In this document: positions 52,995-61,819 of the stretch, one piece after another
Layout of the letters: the number at the start of each line of letters is the position of its first letter
Position numbering within the stretch: position 1 is the first letter of the stretch
Assembly: GCF_002198735.1 (NCBI RefSeq)
Contig: NZ_MWLO01000115.1
Coordinates: forward strand, 1-64,000
Length of the DNA: 64,000 nt
Direction of reading: 5' to 3'
Source: Ideonella sp. A 288
GTDB taxonomy: Bacteria; Pseudomonadota; Gammaproteobacteria; Burkholderiales; Burkholderiaceae_C
Made by a program: the position numbers and the translations under genes
The notes under the pieces: generated by a model
The model's input: the letters and a program-made list of their open reading frames with translations, nothing else
The model's database searches: none
What the model was told of the DNA's origin: nothing

Positions 52995-54140
52995 ATGACC
53001 TTCACCCGTTCCCTGCTCGCTGCCGCCCTGGCGCTGGCCTCGCTGGCGGCGCAGGCCGACATCACCATCGGCGTCACGCTGTCGGCCACCGGCCCGGCGG
53101 CCTCGCTGGGCATCCCCGAGAAGAACACCGTCGAGCTGATGCCGCGCACCATCGCCGGCCAGAAGGTGAACTACATCGTGCTGGACGACGCGTCCGACAC
53201 CACGGCCGCGGTGGCCAACGTGCGCCGCCTGGTCACCGAAAGCAAGGTCGACGTGATCATCGGCTCGACCACCACGCCCAACTCGCTGGCCATGCTCGAC
53301 GTGGTGGCCGAGAGCCAGACGCCGATGGTCTCGCTGGCCGCGTCCTCGCGCGTGGTGGAACCGGTCGACGCCAAGCGCAAGTGGGCCTTCAAGACGCCGC
53401 AGAATGACATCATGATGGCGCTGGCCATCGCCCAGCACATGGCCGACAACGGCATCAAGACGGTCGGCTACGTGGGCTTTGCCGATGCCTACGGCGAAGG
53501 CTGGGCGCAGGAGTTCGGCAAGGCGGCGGCGCTCAAGGGCATCAACGTGGTGGCGAGCGAGCGCTTCAACCGCACCGACGCCTCGGTCACCGGGCAGGTG
53601 CTCAAGCTGCTGGGCGCCAGCCCGCAGGCCATCCTGGTGGGCGGGTCGGGCACGCCGGCAGCGCTGCCGCAGCGCACGCTGAGGGAGCGCGGCTACGCCG
53701 GCAAGATCTACCAGACCCATGGCGTGGCCAACAACGACTTCCTGCGCGTGGTCGGTGCCGATGGCGAAGGCACGCTGCTGCCGGCCGGGCCGGTGCTGGT
53801 GGCCGCCCAGCTGCCGGCCAGCCACCCCGCGCGCAAGACCGCGCTGGATTACGTGGCGGCCTACGAGGCCAAGTTCGGCAAGGGCAGCGTGTCCACCTTC
53901 GGCGCGCACGCCTGGGACGCGGGCCTGGTGGTGCAGGCGGCCGCCACCGCCGCGTTGAAGAAGGCCCAGCCTGGCACGCCGGCCTTCCGCGCCGCGCTGC
54001 GCGACGCGCTGGAGGCCACCAAGGAAGTGGCGGGCGCGCACGGCATCTTCAACATGTCGGCCAACGACCACAACGGCCTGGACCAACGCGCCCGCGTGAT
54101 GGTCAAGATCAGCAAGGGCGCCTGGGTCTACCAGCCCTGA
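52995..54140 (+). CDS. ABC transporter substrate-binding protein, branched-chain/aromatic type (copy 2)
   Basis: 381 residues. Signal peptide TFTRSLLAAALALASLAAQA, mature from DITIGVTLSATGPAASLGIP, nearly the same start as the copy at 45134. VRRLVTESKVDVIIGSTTTPNS, VGYVGFADAYGEGW and YAGKIYQTHGVANNDFLR keep the same order as copy 1 but differ in ligand-loop residues, so it may widen the substrate range of the shared permease. AGGAG is upstream of ATG 52995. It is the last plus-strand gene of the island and is closed by a terminator. Confidence 0.92.
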   Translation: MTFTRSLLAAALALASLAAQADITIGVTLSATGPAASLGIPEKNTVELMPRTIAGQKVNYIVLDDASDTTAAVANVRRLVTESKVDVIIGSTTTPNSLAMLDVVAESQTPMVSLAASSRVVEPVDAKRKWAFKTPQNDIMMALAIAQHMADNGIKTVGYVGFADAYGEGWAQEFGKAAALKGINVVASERFNRTDASVTGQVLKLLGASPQAILVGGSGTPAALPQRTLRERGYAGKIYQTHGVANNDFLRVVGADGEGTLLPAGPVLVAAQLPASHPARKTALDYVAAYEAKFGKGSVSTFGAHAWDAGLVVQAAATAALKKAQPGTPAFRAALRDALEATKEVAGAHGIFNMSANDHNGLDQRARVMVKISKGAWVYQP

Positions 54141-54161
54141 TCTGCGCCCACCGGAATGAAC

Positions 54162-54188
54162 AAGGGCCGCATTGCTGCGGCCCTTTTT
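54162..54188 (+). terminator. Rho-independent terminator at the end of the catabolic operon
   Basis: AAGGGCCGCA (54162-54171), loop TTGC, TGCGGCCCTT (54176-54185) and TTT. It also lies 23 bp beyond the stop of the converging Rieske gene. Confidence 0.88.
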
Positions 54189-54210
54189 CGATGACGCGCC
54201 GGGCGCATTC

Positions 54211-55344
54211 CTACCAGGACGCGCGGCCCATGCCCATCACGCGGCGGTACCACTCGTGGAAGTGCTGCATGCCGTCTTCCATCGGGCTTTGGTACGGGCC
54301 GGCCTCGTCGTCGCCGCGTTCCATCAGCGCCTTGCGGCCGGCGTCCATGCGCAGGGCGATCTCGTCGTCCTCGATGCAGGTTTCCATGTAGGCGGCCTGC
54401 TCGGCCTCGATGAACTCGCGCTCGAAGGCGGCGATCTCCTCGGGGTAGTAGAACTCCACCATGTTCAGCGTCTTCTGCGGCCCCTTGGGGTACAGCGTGG
54501 ACACCACCAGCACGTGCGGGTACCACTCGACCATGATGTTGGGGTAGTAGGTGAGCCAGATCGCGCCCTGCTTGGGCGGTTGGCCGTTGCCCAGCGCCAG
54601 CACCGCCTCGTGCCAGCGCTTGTAGGCGGGCGAGCCGGCCTGGCGCAGCGAATCGTTGATGCCCACCGTCTGCACCGAGTGGTGCCGGCTGAACTCCCAG
54701 CGCAGGTCGGAGCAGCTGACGAAGCGGCCCAGCCCGGGGTGGAAGGGCCCGACGTGGTAGTCCTCGAGGTAGACCTCGATGAAGGTCTTCCAGTTGTAGG
54801 CGCACTCGTGCAGGTGCACCTTGTCGAGCACGTAGCCGGTGAAGTCGAGGTCGGCCTTCGGGCCGACGTGGCCCAGTTCGGCGCCGATGTCGCGGCCGTT
54901 GTCCTCGAACACCATGCCGTTCCAGGTGCGGGTGCGGTAGCGCTGCAGGTGCAGGCAGGGGTCTTTCTCGAACAGCGGCGCGCCCAGCAGCTTGCCCTGC
55001 AGGTCGTAGGTCCACCTGTGCAGTGGGCAGACGATGTTGTTCTTGGTATGGCCGCGGCCGCGCAGCATCAGCGCCTGGCGGTGTCGGCAGACGTTGGAGA
55101 TCAGCTCCACGCCCTCGGCGGTGCGCACCATGGCGCGGCCTTCGCCCTCTTGCGGCAAGGCGTAGAAATCTCCGACTTCGGGCACCGCCAGCTCGTGTCC
55201 GAGGTAGCGGGGTCCGTGCTGGAAGATCAGCTCCATCTCGCGGCGATGCAGGTCGTCGGCGAAATAGGTGGAAACCGAAAGCTGCGAACGGGTGCTCGTG
55301 TCACCGCGCGCCAGAGCTTCGAGACGTGTGCTCAGGTCCGACAT
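54211..55344 (-). CDS. Rieske non-heme iron oxygenase, alpha subunit
   Basis: 377 residues. The Rieske [2Fe-2S] site is exact: CRH, 17 residues, CPLH. The catalytic domain has EDYHVGPFHPGL, with the two histidines of the mononuclear iron site, and an acidic DDEIALRMD stretch late in the protein that may give the third ligand. No reductase, ferredoxin or beta-subunit gene is adjacent, so electrons must come from elsewhere. It converges on the phenylpropanoid operon. Possible roles are aromatic O-demethylation (vanillate or ferulate methoxy groups) or oxidation of a quaternary amine; context favours an aromatic substrate but does not prove it. Confidence 0.82.
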   Translation of the reverse strand: MSDLSTRLEALARGDTSTRSQLSVSTYFADDLHRREMELIFQHGPRYLGHELAVPEVGDFYALPQEGEGRAMVRTAEGVELISNVCRHRQALMLRGRGHTKNNIVCPLHRWTYDLQGKLLGAPLFEKDPCLHLQRYRTRTWNGMVFEDNGRDIGAELGHVGPKADLDFTGYVLDKVHLHECAYNWKTFIEVYLEDYHVGPFHPGLGRFVSCSDLRWEFSRHHSVQTVGINDSLRQAGSPAYKRWHEAVLALGNGQPPKQGAIWLTYYPNIMVEWYPHVLVVSTLYPKGPQKTLNMVEFYYPEEIAAFEREFIEAEQAAYMETCIEDDEIALRMDAGRKALMERGDDEAGPYQSPMEDGMQHFHEWYRRVMGMGRASW

Positions 55345-55417
55345 GATCCCCAGGTGCTCCAGAAAGGATGTCTCAACCCCCCACCCGGTGGCCCCGCGGG
55401 ATGGGTCTCATCAAGAA

Positions 55418-55451
55418 CATGGCCGCCAGACTCGAGGCACTGGCGGCCATG
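55418..55451. repeat. 11-bp perfect inverted repeat between the Rieske gene and xseB
   Basis: CATGGCCGCCA (55418-55428) and TGGCGGCCATG (55441-55451) with a 12-base spacer. It lies in the 5' region of the Rieske gene, 74 bp from its start, and upstream of xseB. No U-tract. Could be an operator for a regulator of the Rieske gene or an insulating hairpin. Confidence 0.5.
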
Positions 55452-55527
55452 CATGGGATTGTAGCCAAGGGGTCAGGGCGGGGCGCCGGTGGCGACTAAA
55501 ATCAAACTTCCCGCCGTGCCGAAGCCG

Positions 55528-55761
55528 ATGACAGACCGCCCCACCGACGCCCCCGAACCTGCCAGCTACGAGGCGGCCCTGGCCGAGCTCGAACGCCTGG
55601 TGCAGGCCATGGAATCGGCGCAGATGCCGCTCGACGGGCTGCTGGACAACTACCGCCGGGCCGCCTTCCTGCTGGATTTCTGCCGCACGCGCCTGCAGGC
55701 CGTGGAGGCCCAGGTCAAGGTGTTCGAAGGCGGGCAGCTGAAGGAATGGTCGCCGACATGA
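55528..55761 (+). CDS. xseB: Exodeoxyribonuclease VII small subunit
   Basis: 77 residues, the usual size. [54 protein letters not shown] is the helical-hairpin XseB pattern; several copies bind one XseA to form the single-strand nuclease. XseA is not in this window. ATG 55528 fits a transcript from the TAAAAT -10-like box at 55497-55502; a GTG at 55489 would start inside or before that box. The stop overlaps ispA as ATGA, giving the conserved xseB-ispA-dxs order. Confidence 0.9.
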   Translation: MTDRPTDAPEPASYEAALAELERLVQAMESAQMPLDGLLDNYRRAAFLLDFCRTRLQAVEAQVKVFEGGQLKEWSPT

Positions 55762-56651
55762 ACGCCCCGGACACCTTCGATGCCTGGATGCGCGACGCCC
55801 TGGCGCGCACCGAGCGCAGCCTGGAGGCCTGGGTGCCGGGCGATGCGCCGGCCGCGCTGGGCGAGGCCATGCGCTACGGCGTGCTCGATGGCGGCAAGCG
55901 CCTGCGGCCGATGCTGGTGCTGGCGGCCTGCGAGGCCGTGCAGGGCCACCCGGGTGCGGCCTTGCGTGCGGCTGCTGCGGTGGAGCTTATCCACGCGTAC
56001 TCGCTGGTGCACGACGACATGCCCTGCATGGACAACGACGTGCTAAGGCGTGGCAAGCCCACCGTGCACGTGCGCTACGGCGAGGCCGGTGCCATGCTCG
56101 CCGGCGACGCGATGCAGGCGCTGGCCTTCGAGGTGCTCACGCCGCCCGAGTCCGAGATGCCGCTGGTGCTGCAGGCCCGGCTGTGCGGCCTGCTGGCCCG
56201 CTCGGCGGGCTCGGCCGGCATGGCCGGCGGGCAGGCCATCGACCTGGCCAGCATCGGCCAACCGCTCGACGAGGCCCAGTTGCGCGACATGCACCGGCGC
56301 AAGACCGGCGCACTGCTGCAGGCCAGCGTGCTGATGGGGGCGGCCACCGGCCCGACCCATGCCGAGGCCTGGCGGGCGCTGGGCGATTTCGGCGCGGCCA
56401 TCGGGCTGGCCTTCCAGGTCGTCGACGACATCCTCGACGCGACCCAACCGTCCGACAAGCTGGGCAAGACCGCCGGCAAGGACGCCCACCAAGGCAAGCC
56501 CACCTACGTCACCGTGCTCGGCCTCGAGGCCGCGCGCGCCGAGGCGCAGTCGCTGCGCCGCGCGGCGCACCAGGCGCTGGAGCGCAGCGGCCTGCCGGCC
56601 TGCGCCCGGCTGGGCATGCTGGCCGATCTGGTGGTCGACCGCGACTGCTGA
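55758..56651 (+). CDS. ispA: Farnesyl diphosphate synthase
   Basis: 297 residues. Condenses isopentenyl diphosphate with dimethylallyl and geranyl diphosphate. The first aspartate-rich motif is in [21 protein letters not shown] is the substrate-binding arginine-lysine region, and the second aspartate-rich motif is in [12 protein letters not shown]. The start at ATG 55758 overlaps the xseB stop. dxs follows after 12 bp, so precursor supply and chain elongation are co-expressed. Confidence 0.95.
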   Translation: MNAPDTFDAWMRDALARTERSLEAWVPGDAPAALGEAMRYGVLDGGKRLRPMLVLAACEAVQGHPGAALRAAAAVELIHAYSLVHDDMPCMDNDVLRRGKPTVHVRYGEAGAMLAGDAMQALAFEVLTPPESEMPLVLQARLCGLLARSAGSAGMAGGQAIDLASIGQPLDEAQLRDMHRRKTGALLQASVLMGAATGPTHAEAWRALGDFGAAIGLAFQVVDDILDATQPSDKLGKTAGKDAHQGKPTYVTVLGLEAARAEAQSLRRAAHQALERSGLPACARLGMLADLVVDRDC

Positions 56652-56663
56652 GCCACGGAACCC

Positions 56664-58580
56664 ATGACCTACTCCCTCCTCGACACCATCGCCGGTCCCG
56701 CCGATGTGCGGCGCCTGTCGCGCCCCGAACTCGAAAAGCTGGCCCGCGAGCTGCGCGAGTTCGTGCTGCAGAGCGTGGGCCGCACCGGCGGCCACCTGTC
56801 GTCCAACCTCGGCACGGTGGAGCTGACGATCGCGCTGCACCACGTCTTCAACACGCCGCACGACCGCATCGTGTGGGACGTGGGCCACCAGACCTACCCG
56901 CACAAGGTGCTCACCGGCCGCCGCGGTCGAATGGACACGCTGCGCCAGCTGGGCGGACTCAGCGGCTTTCCGCGGCGCGACGAGAGCGAGTACGACGCCT
57001 TCGGCACGGCGCACTCGTCCACGTCCATCTCGGCGGCGCTGGGCATGGCCCATGCGGCCAAGCTCAAGGGCGAGAAGCGCCGCGCGGTGGCCGTCATCGG
57101 CGACGGAGCCCTTACCGGCGGCATGGCCTTCGAGGCGCTCAACCACGCCGGCGCACCGCACGGCGCGTGGCCGGCCGACGTGCTGGTGATCCTCAACGAC
57201 AACGACATGTCGATCTCGCCGCCGGTGGGCGCGCTGAACAAGCACCTGGCCCGCCTGATGAGTGGCAACTTCTACGAGGCCGCGCGCCAGGGCGCCAAGT
57301 CCGTGCTGCGCAACACGCCGCTGTACGAGCTGGCGCGGCGCTTCGAGGAGCACACCAAGGGCATGGTCGTGCCCGGCACCATCTTCGAGGAACTGGGCTT
57401 CACCTACGTCGGGCCGATCGACGGCCACGACCTCGACGCGCTGGTGCCCACGCTCGAGAACCTGCGCGACCGCAAGGGCCCGCAGTTTCTTCACGTCGTC
57501 ACCAAGAAGGGCTACGGCTACAAGCTGGCCGAGGCCGATCCTGTGCAGTACCACGCGGCCTCCGGCAAGTTCGATCCGGCGGAGGGATTCAAGAAACCCG
57601 CCACGCCACCCAAACTGACCTTCACCCAGGTCTTCGGACAATGGCTGTGCGACATGGCCGCGGCCGATGAGCGCCTGGTCGGCATCACGCCGGCGATGCG
57701 CGAAGGCTCCGGCATGGTCGAGTTCGAAAAGCGCTTCCCGTCGCGCTACCACGACGTGAGCATCGCCGAGCAGCACGCCGTCACCTTCGCCGCGGGCCTG
57801 GCCTGCGAGGGCATGAAGCCGGTGGTGGCCATCTATTCCACCTTTCTGCAGCGCGGCTACGACCAGCTGATCCACGACGTGGCCTTGCAGAACTTGCCGG
57901 TGGTGTTCGCGCTCGACCGGGCCGGCATCGTCGGGGCCGACGGCCCCACGCACTGCGGTGCCTACGACATCGCCTTCGTCCGCTGCGTGCCGAACATGGC
58001 GCTGATCGCCCCGTCGGACGAGAACGAGTGCCGCAAGGCGCTGTCCACCGCCTATGCCCACGACGGCCCGGTGGCCGTGCGCTACCCGCGTGGCGCCGGC
58101 ACGGGCCAGGCCGTGTCCGCCGGCTTCGAGACACTGCCGTGGGGCCGCGGCGAGGTGCGACGGCGCTCCGGCGTGGCATCGGGGCAGGGCCGTCGCATCG
58201 CGATACTGGCCTTCGGCACCTTGCTGCACCCCGCGCTCGTGGCGGCCGAGGCGCTGGACGCCACGGTGGCCGACATGCGCTTCGTCAAGCCGCTCGACCA
58301 GGCCCTGGTGGCCGACCTGGCGCGCACGCACGATGCGCTGGTCACCATCGAGGAAGGCTGCGTCATGGGGGGTGCGGGCAGTGCGGTGGGCGAGTGCCTG
58401 ATGGCCGCCGGCCTGCAGATGCCGATGCTGCAGCTCGGTCTGCCCGACACCTTCATCGAGCAGGGCGATCCGGCCAAGCTGCTGTCGCTGATCGGGCTCG
58501 ATGCGGCCGGCATCGAGCTGTCGGTGCGCAAGCGTTTCGGTGCCCACCTGTCGCTGGTGCGGCCGGCGGTCAACGACTGA
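56664..58580 (+). CDS. dxs: 1-deoxy-D-xylulose-5-phosphate synthase
   Basis: 638 residues. TPP enzyme that condenses pyruvate and glyceraldehyde 3-phosphate, the first step of the MEP isoprenoid pathway. [18 protein letters not shown] binds TPP/Mg; [14 protein letters not shown] and [18 protein letters not shown] are early Dxs motifs; the pyrimidine domain has the catalytic Glu in [15 protein letters not shown] and [19 protein letters not shown]; the transketolase C domain closes the protein. All catalytic motifs are present. Confidence 0.97.
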   Translation: MTYSLLDTIAGPADVRRLSRPELEKLARELREFVLQSVGRTGGHLSSNLGTVELTIALHHVFNTPHDRIVWDVGHQTYPHKVLTGRRGRMDTLRQLGGLSGFPRRDESEYDAFGTAHSSTSISAALGMAHAAKLKGEKRRAVAVIGDGALTGGMAFEALNHAGAPHGAWPADVLVILNDNDMSISPPVGALNKHLARLMSGNFYEAARQGAKSVLRNTPLYELARRFEEHTKGMVVPGTIFEELGFTYVGPIDGHDLDALVPTLENLRDRKGPQFLHVVTKKGYGYKLAEADPVQYHAASGKFDPAEGFKKPATPPKLTFTQVFGQWLCDMAAADERLVGITPAMREGSGMVEFEKRFPSRYHDVSIAEQHAVTFAAGLACEGMKPVVAIYSTFLQRGYDQLIHDVALQNLPVVFALDRAGIVGADGPTHCGAYDIAFVRCVPNMALIAPSDENECRKALSTAYAHDGPVAVRYPRGAGTGQAVSAGFETLPWGRGEVRRRSGVASGQGRRIAILAFGTLLHPALVAAEALDATVADMRFVKPLDQALVADLARTHDALVTIEEGCVMGGAGSAVGECLMAAGLQMPMLQLGLPDTFIEQGDPAKLLSLIGLDAAGIELSVRKRFGAHLSLVRPAVND

Positions 58581-58685
58581 GGGCTCGAGCGTCCGTCGCA
58601 CCCGTCCCACCAACCATGCGGCAAGACCGTCGCAGGGCAGGAATCCTCATTCGGTGTCATGCTCGCGCGTGTGCCGAGCAAGACC

Positions 58686-59477
58686 ATGACCAACCTCACC
58701 GACGCCCTCCACATCCCCGACACCCAAAGTGAGCGTGACGAACGCCACGTCGCCATCCAGCGTGTCGGCGTCAAGGATGTGCGCTGGCCGCTCACGTTGC
58801 GGGTGGCCGGGCAGCCGCAACAGACCACCGCGCAGTGGGACCTCGACGTGGCGCTGCCCGCCGACAAGAAGGGCACCCACATGTCGCGCTTCGTGGCCTG
58901 GCTCGACCGCCTCGCCGCGCCGGTCGATGCGGTGCTGCTGCGCGACCAACTGGCGGCCATGCTCGAACTGCTGGGCGCGCAGGAGGGCCGCATCGAGTCG
59001 CGCTTCGCGTTCTTCCTGCGCAAGCGCGCGCCAGTGTCGGGCGTGCAGAGCCTGCTCGACTACCAGGGCCGCTGGATCGCCGAGACCCGCGGCGGCACCA
59101 CCCGTGTGTGGGCCGAGGTGGGCGTGCCGGTGAAGAGCCTGTGTCCGTGCTCGAAGGAGATCTCCGACTACGGCGCGCACAACCAGCGATCGTTGGTCAC
59201 GATCCGCGTCGAGCTGCGCCAGGCCATCGAATGGCACGAACTGGTGCGCTTCGCCGAGGAGTCGGCGTCCAGTGAGATCTGGCCGCTGCTCAAGCGCCCG
59301 GACGAGAAATGGATCACCGAGCGCGCCTACGAGAACCCCAAGTTCGTCGAGGACCTGGTGCGCGACGTGGCGCTGAAGCTCGACGCCGATGCGCGCATCG
59401 GTGCCTACACGGTCGACGTCGAGAACTTCGAGAGCATTCACAATCACAGCGCCTATGCGCGCATCGAGCGCGCATAG
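58686..59477 (+). CDS. folE2: GTP cyclohydrolase FolE2 (type IB)
   Basis: 263 residues from [18 protein letters not shown]. Converts GTP to dihydroneopterin triphosphate for folate using Zn or another divalent metal; it replaces Fol[21 protein letters not shown] holds the catalytic cysteine and metal residues, and [17 protein letters not shown] is another signature. A start nine codons upstream is possible. The last about 40 bases and the following non-coding DNA are repeated 123 bp downstream, listed separately. It shares a strand with dxs, 105 bp away. Confidence 0.94.
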   Translation: MTNLTDALHIPDTQSERDERHVAIQRVGVKDVRWPLTLRVAGQPQQTTAQWDLDVALPADKKGTHMSRFVAWLDRLAAPVDAVLLRDQLAAMLELLGAQEGRIESRFAFFLRKRAPVSGVQSLLDYQGRWIAETRGGTTRVWAEVGVPVKSLCPCSKEISDYGAHNQRSLVTIRVELRQAIEWHELVRFAEESASSEIWPLLKRPDEKWITERAYENPKFVEDLVRDVALKLDADARIGAYTVDVENFESIHNHSAYARIERA

Positions 59478-59636
59478 GCCCGCGCGCAGCGCGGCGGGCG
59501 CGGCACGCGCCCGGCTGGTCTTGCGGCAACGACTCACTTGCCGGCGGCAAGTGAGTGTTGTCACAACCACAGCGCCAGAATGCGCATCGAGCGCGCATAG
59601 GCCCGCGCGCAGCGCGGCGGGCGCGGCACGCGCCCG
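59438..59636. repeat. 76-bp direct repeat of the folE2 3' end flanking a long hairpin
   Basis: Bases 59438-59513 (end of folE2 plus 36 bases after its stop) recur at 59561-59636, offset exactly 123 bp. They differ only at one base near the start and in a 5-base block. The second copy retains the final folE2 codons and stop but not the gene. Between them, 59527-59560 forms a hairpin (CAAC plus ACTCACTTGCC against GGCAAGTGAGT plus GTTG, one bulged G, 3-base loop). Confidence 0.85.
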
Positions 59637-59676
59637 CGAGCTGTCGCGGATGCGCCAGGGTTCCTGAACTGCGGAG

Positions 59677-60909
59677 ATGAGCGTGCCGTCGAGCTTCCGG
59701 GGCGCCGACGTCCACGATCCCCGGGGCCTGCGCGAGGCCGGGGCCGAGTGGTTGTCCCTGGCGCTGATGGACGCACGCAACCGCACGTTGCGCTGGCTGT
59801 CCGCCTTCGAGGGCTTCACGCCGGGCGAGGCGCTGGCTGGCTTCGATCCGCCGGCCTTCACCATCGGCCACGCGGCCTGGTTCCAGGAGGCCTGGATCTC
59901 GCGGCTGGTGCAGCGTGGCCGTGGCCCTGCGGCCGACCCCGGGGGCCCGCGCCTGGCTTCGATCGAACCGCAGGCCGACGGCTGGTTTGCGCCCGGTGCC
60001 TGCACGCCGCTCGAGCGTTGGGTGCGGGTGGCCGACTACCAGGACGGCCTGCGCAGCTACCTGGCCGCCACGCTCGACACCACGCTCGAGTTGCTCGACA
60101 AGGCCAGTCCCGAACCCGCGGGCCTGTACTTTTTTCGCCTGGCGCTGCTGCACGAGGACCGCAGCGCCGAGACGCTGGCCGCATTGGCGCGGGCCGTCGG
60201 CTTGCCGCTGCCCGACGATGCGCACCTGCTGCCTGTGCCACCGCCCCGGCCTCGCCGTGATGCGCTGGGGTTCGGGGCCCAGACGGTGTGCCTGGGCACG
60301 CCGGGCGGTGCCTTTGCGCCCGACAACGAACGGCCGGCGTTCGAGGTGGCGGTGCCCGAGTTCGAGATCGATGCCCAGCCGGTGTGCTGGTCGCAGTTTG
60401 CCGAGTTCGCCGCCGATGGCGGCTACGACGAGCCACGCTGGTGGTCGCCCGAGGGCTGGGACTGGGTCGAGGCCACGCAGCGCCGTGCGCCGCGCTATGT
60501 GGAGCAGTTCACCGGTGGGGTGCTGGTGCATGCCGGGGGGCGGGCCCAGCGCGTGCCGGGCGGGCAGTCGGCGCTGCACGTGGCCTGGTTCGAGGCCGAC
60601 GCCTGGTGCCGCTGGGCCGGACGCCGCCTGCCCACCGAGGCCGAATGGGCGCTGGCGGTGTCGGTGGCCGGGCCCCGCGGCTTCGCCTGGGGCGATGGCT
60701 TCGAATGGGTGGCGGGTACCGCACGGCCCTGGCCCGGGCAGGTCGACGGGCCAGCGCGGCTGGATGCGCTGCCGGCCAGGCCCGGGGGGCGGGTGATGCG
60801 GGGGGCGTCGGCGGCCACGGTGCCGCGCTTGCGGCACCCGGGGGCGCGACGGTTCGCCGCGGGCGCCAGGGATGAGCTGTTCAGCGGCTTTCGCAGCTGC
60901 GTCTGGTGA
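59677..60909 (+). CDS. EgtB/SenA-like DinB plus FGE-sulfatase domain protein with altered metal motif
   Basis: 410 residues. About 1-165 is a DinB-like helical domain (LMDARNRTLRWLSAFEGF, FTIGHAAWFQEAW) and about 215-410 a formylglycine-generating-enzyme-like domain (RLPTEAEWALAVSVAG, FAWGDGFEWVAG, FSGFRSCVW). This layout is that of EgtB, OvoA and SenA, iron enzymes that join thiols or selenols to histidine derivatives. The usual HxxxH iron motif reads HEDRS here, so the third iron ligand is replaced by serine. DARNRTLRW-type sequences suggest the SenA (selenoneine) branch, but senB and senC are not next to it. It may be inactive, use another ligand, or have a new role. Nothing upstream within the operon explains it. 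Confidence 0.7.
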   Translation: MSVPSSFRGADVHDPRGLREAGAEWLSLALMDARNRTLRWLSAFEGFTPGEALAGFDPPAFTIGHAAWFQEAWISRLVQRGRGPAADPGGPRLASIEPQADGWFAPGACTPLERWVRVADYQDGLRSYLAATLDTTLELLDKASPEPAGLYFFRLALLHEDRSAETLAALARAVGLPLPDDAHLLPVPPPRPRRDALGFGAQTVCLGTPGGAFAPDNERPAFEVAVPEFEIDAQPVCWSQFAEFAADGGYDEPRWWSPEGWDWVEATQRRAPRYVEQFTGGVLVHAGGRAQRVPGGQSALHVAWFEADAWCRWAGRRLPTEAEWALAVSVAGPRGFAWGDGFEWVAGTARPWPGQVDGPARLDALPARPGGRVMRGASAATVPRLRHPGARRFAAGARDELFSGFRSCVW

Positions 60910-60947
60910 GGCGGGGCGCCGGCCGCAGGCTGCCGCACCAGCCCGGT

Positions 60948-61580
60948 CTAGTTCTCGACCAGGCCTTCGCGCACGGCCAGGCGCACCAGCGCCGTGACGC
61001 CGTTGACCCCCAGCTTGGACATGATGCGGCTGCGGTAGGTGTCCACCGTCTTGGGCGACAGGTGAAGCTGCGTGCCGATGGCGGCGCTGCTGAGGCCATT
61101 GACCACCATGGTGACGATCTGGCGCTCGCGGGGCGACAGCGTGGCGAAGCGGTCGGGCGGCGCATCATCTGTGAGCGCCTGCAGGGCCAGGTCGGCCACC
61201 TGCGGGCCGAAGTAGCGGCGACCCGCGGCCACGGTGTCGATGGCTTCGAGCAACTCGGCGGCGCCGGCATCCTTCAGCACGTAGCCGGCGGCGCCCATGC
61301 GCACGGCGTCGGCCACGTGACGCGGCTGTGCCGACATCGTGAGCACCAGCGCGCGGACCGTGGCACTGCGCCGTTTCAGCTCTTGCAGCACCTCGAAACC
61401 CGAGCGTTCGCCCAGGCCGAGGTCGAGCAGCATCACCTCGGCATGGCGTTGCTGCGCTTCGACGATGCACTGAGTGGGATCGCTGCTCGCGCCGATGACC
61501 TCGTGGCCGGCCGCCTCGAGTAGCGCCTGCAGTCCGTCGCGGAGGATGAGCTGGTCGTCGACCAGATAGATGCGGGTCAT
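60948..61580 (-). CDS. NarL/FixJ-family response regulator
   Basis: 210 residues from MTRIYLVDDQLILRDG. The receiver domain has Asp8/Asp9, the phosphoacceptor Asp53 in VMLLDLGLG, Thr in LVLTMSAQ and Lys in YVLKDAGA. The LuxR-type helix-turn-helix is LSPRERQIVTMVVNGLSSAAIGTQLHLSPKTVDTYRSRIMSKLGV. The upstream in-frame extension lacks family similarity. No sensor kinase is adjacent. It converges on the EgtB/SenA-like gene and is divergent from the TonB receptor, which it might control. Confidence 0.93.
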   Translation of the reverse strand: MTRIYLVDDQLILRDGLQALLEAAGHEVIGASSDPTQCIVEAQQRHAEVMLLDLGLGERSGFEVLQELKRRSATVRALVLTMSAQPRHVADAVRMGAAGYVLKDAGAAELLEAIDTVAAGRRYFGPQVADLALQALTDDAPPDRFATLSPRERQIVTMVVNGLSSAAIGTQLHLSPKTVDTYRSRIMSKLGVNGVTALVRLAVREGLVEN

Positions 61581-61819
61581 GGGGAGGTGATGGCCAACGC
61601 TGTGGTGCCGGAGCGACGGTCGGTGCGCGATCGACGGTCCGACGCGAAGGCGACGGGGTCGCAACAATCTACTGCTTGAATGATGAGCTCCCGCTGGCGC
61701 AGCGCCGAGCGCTGCCACGGAGAACCATACCAAAGTCGAGCCGAAATTGGTCACATTTGGCGCACTCCGCGGGAAAACTCGGGCTTTGTGCGCACGTCAG
61801 GACGCGGTGTCATTCGGTC

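Noticed and set aside
56043-58613. 856-codon minus-strand open frame over ispA and dxs
   Set aside because: Same reasons: low-information composition opposite two conserved genes.
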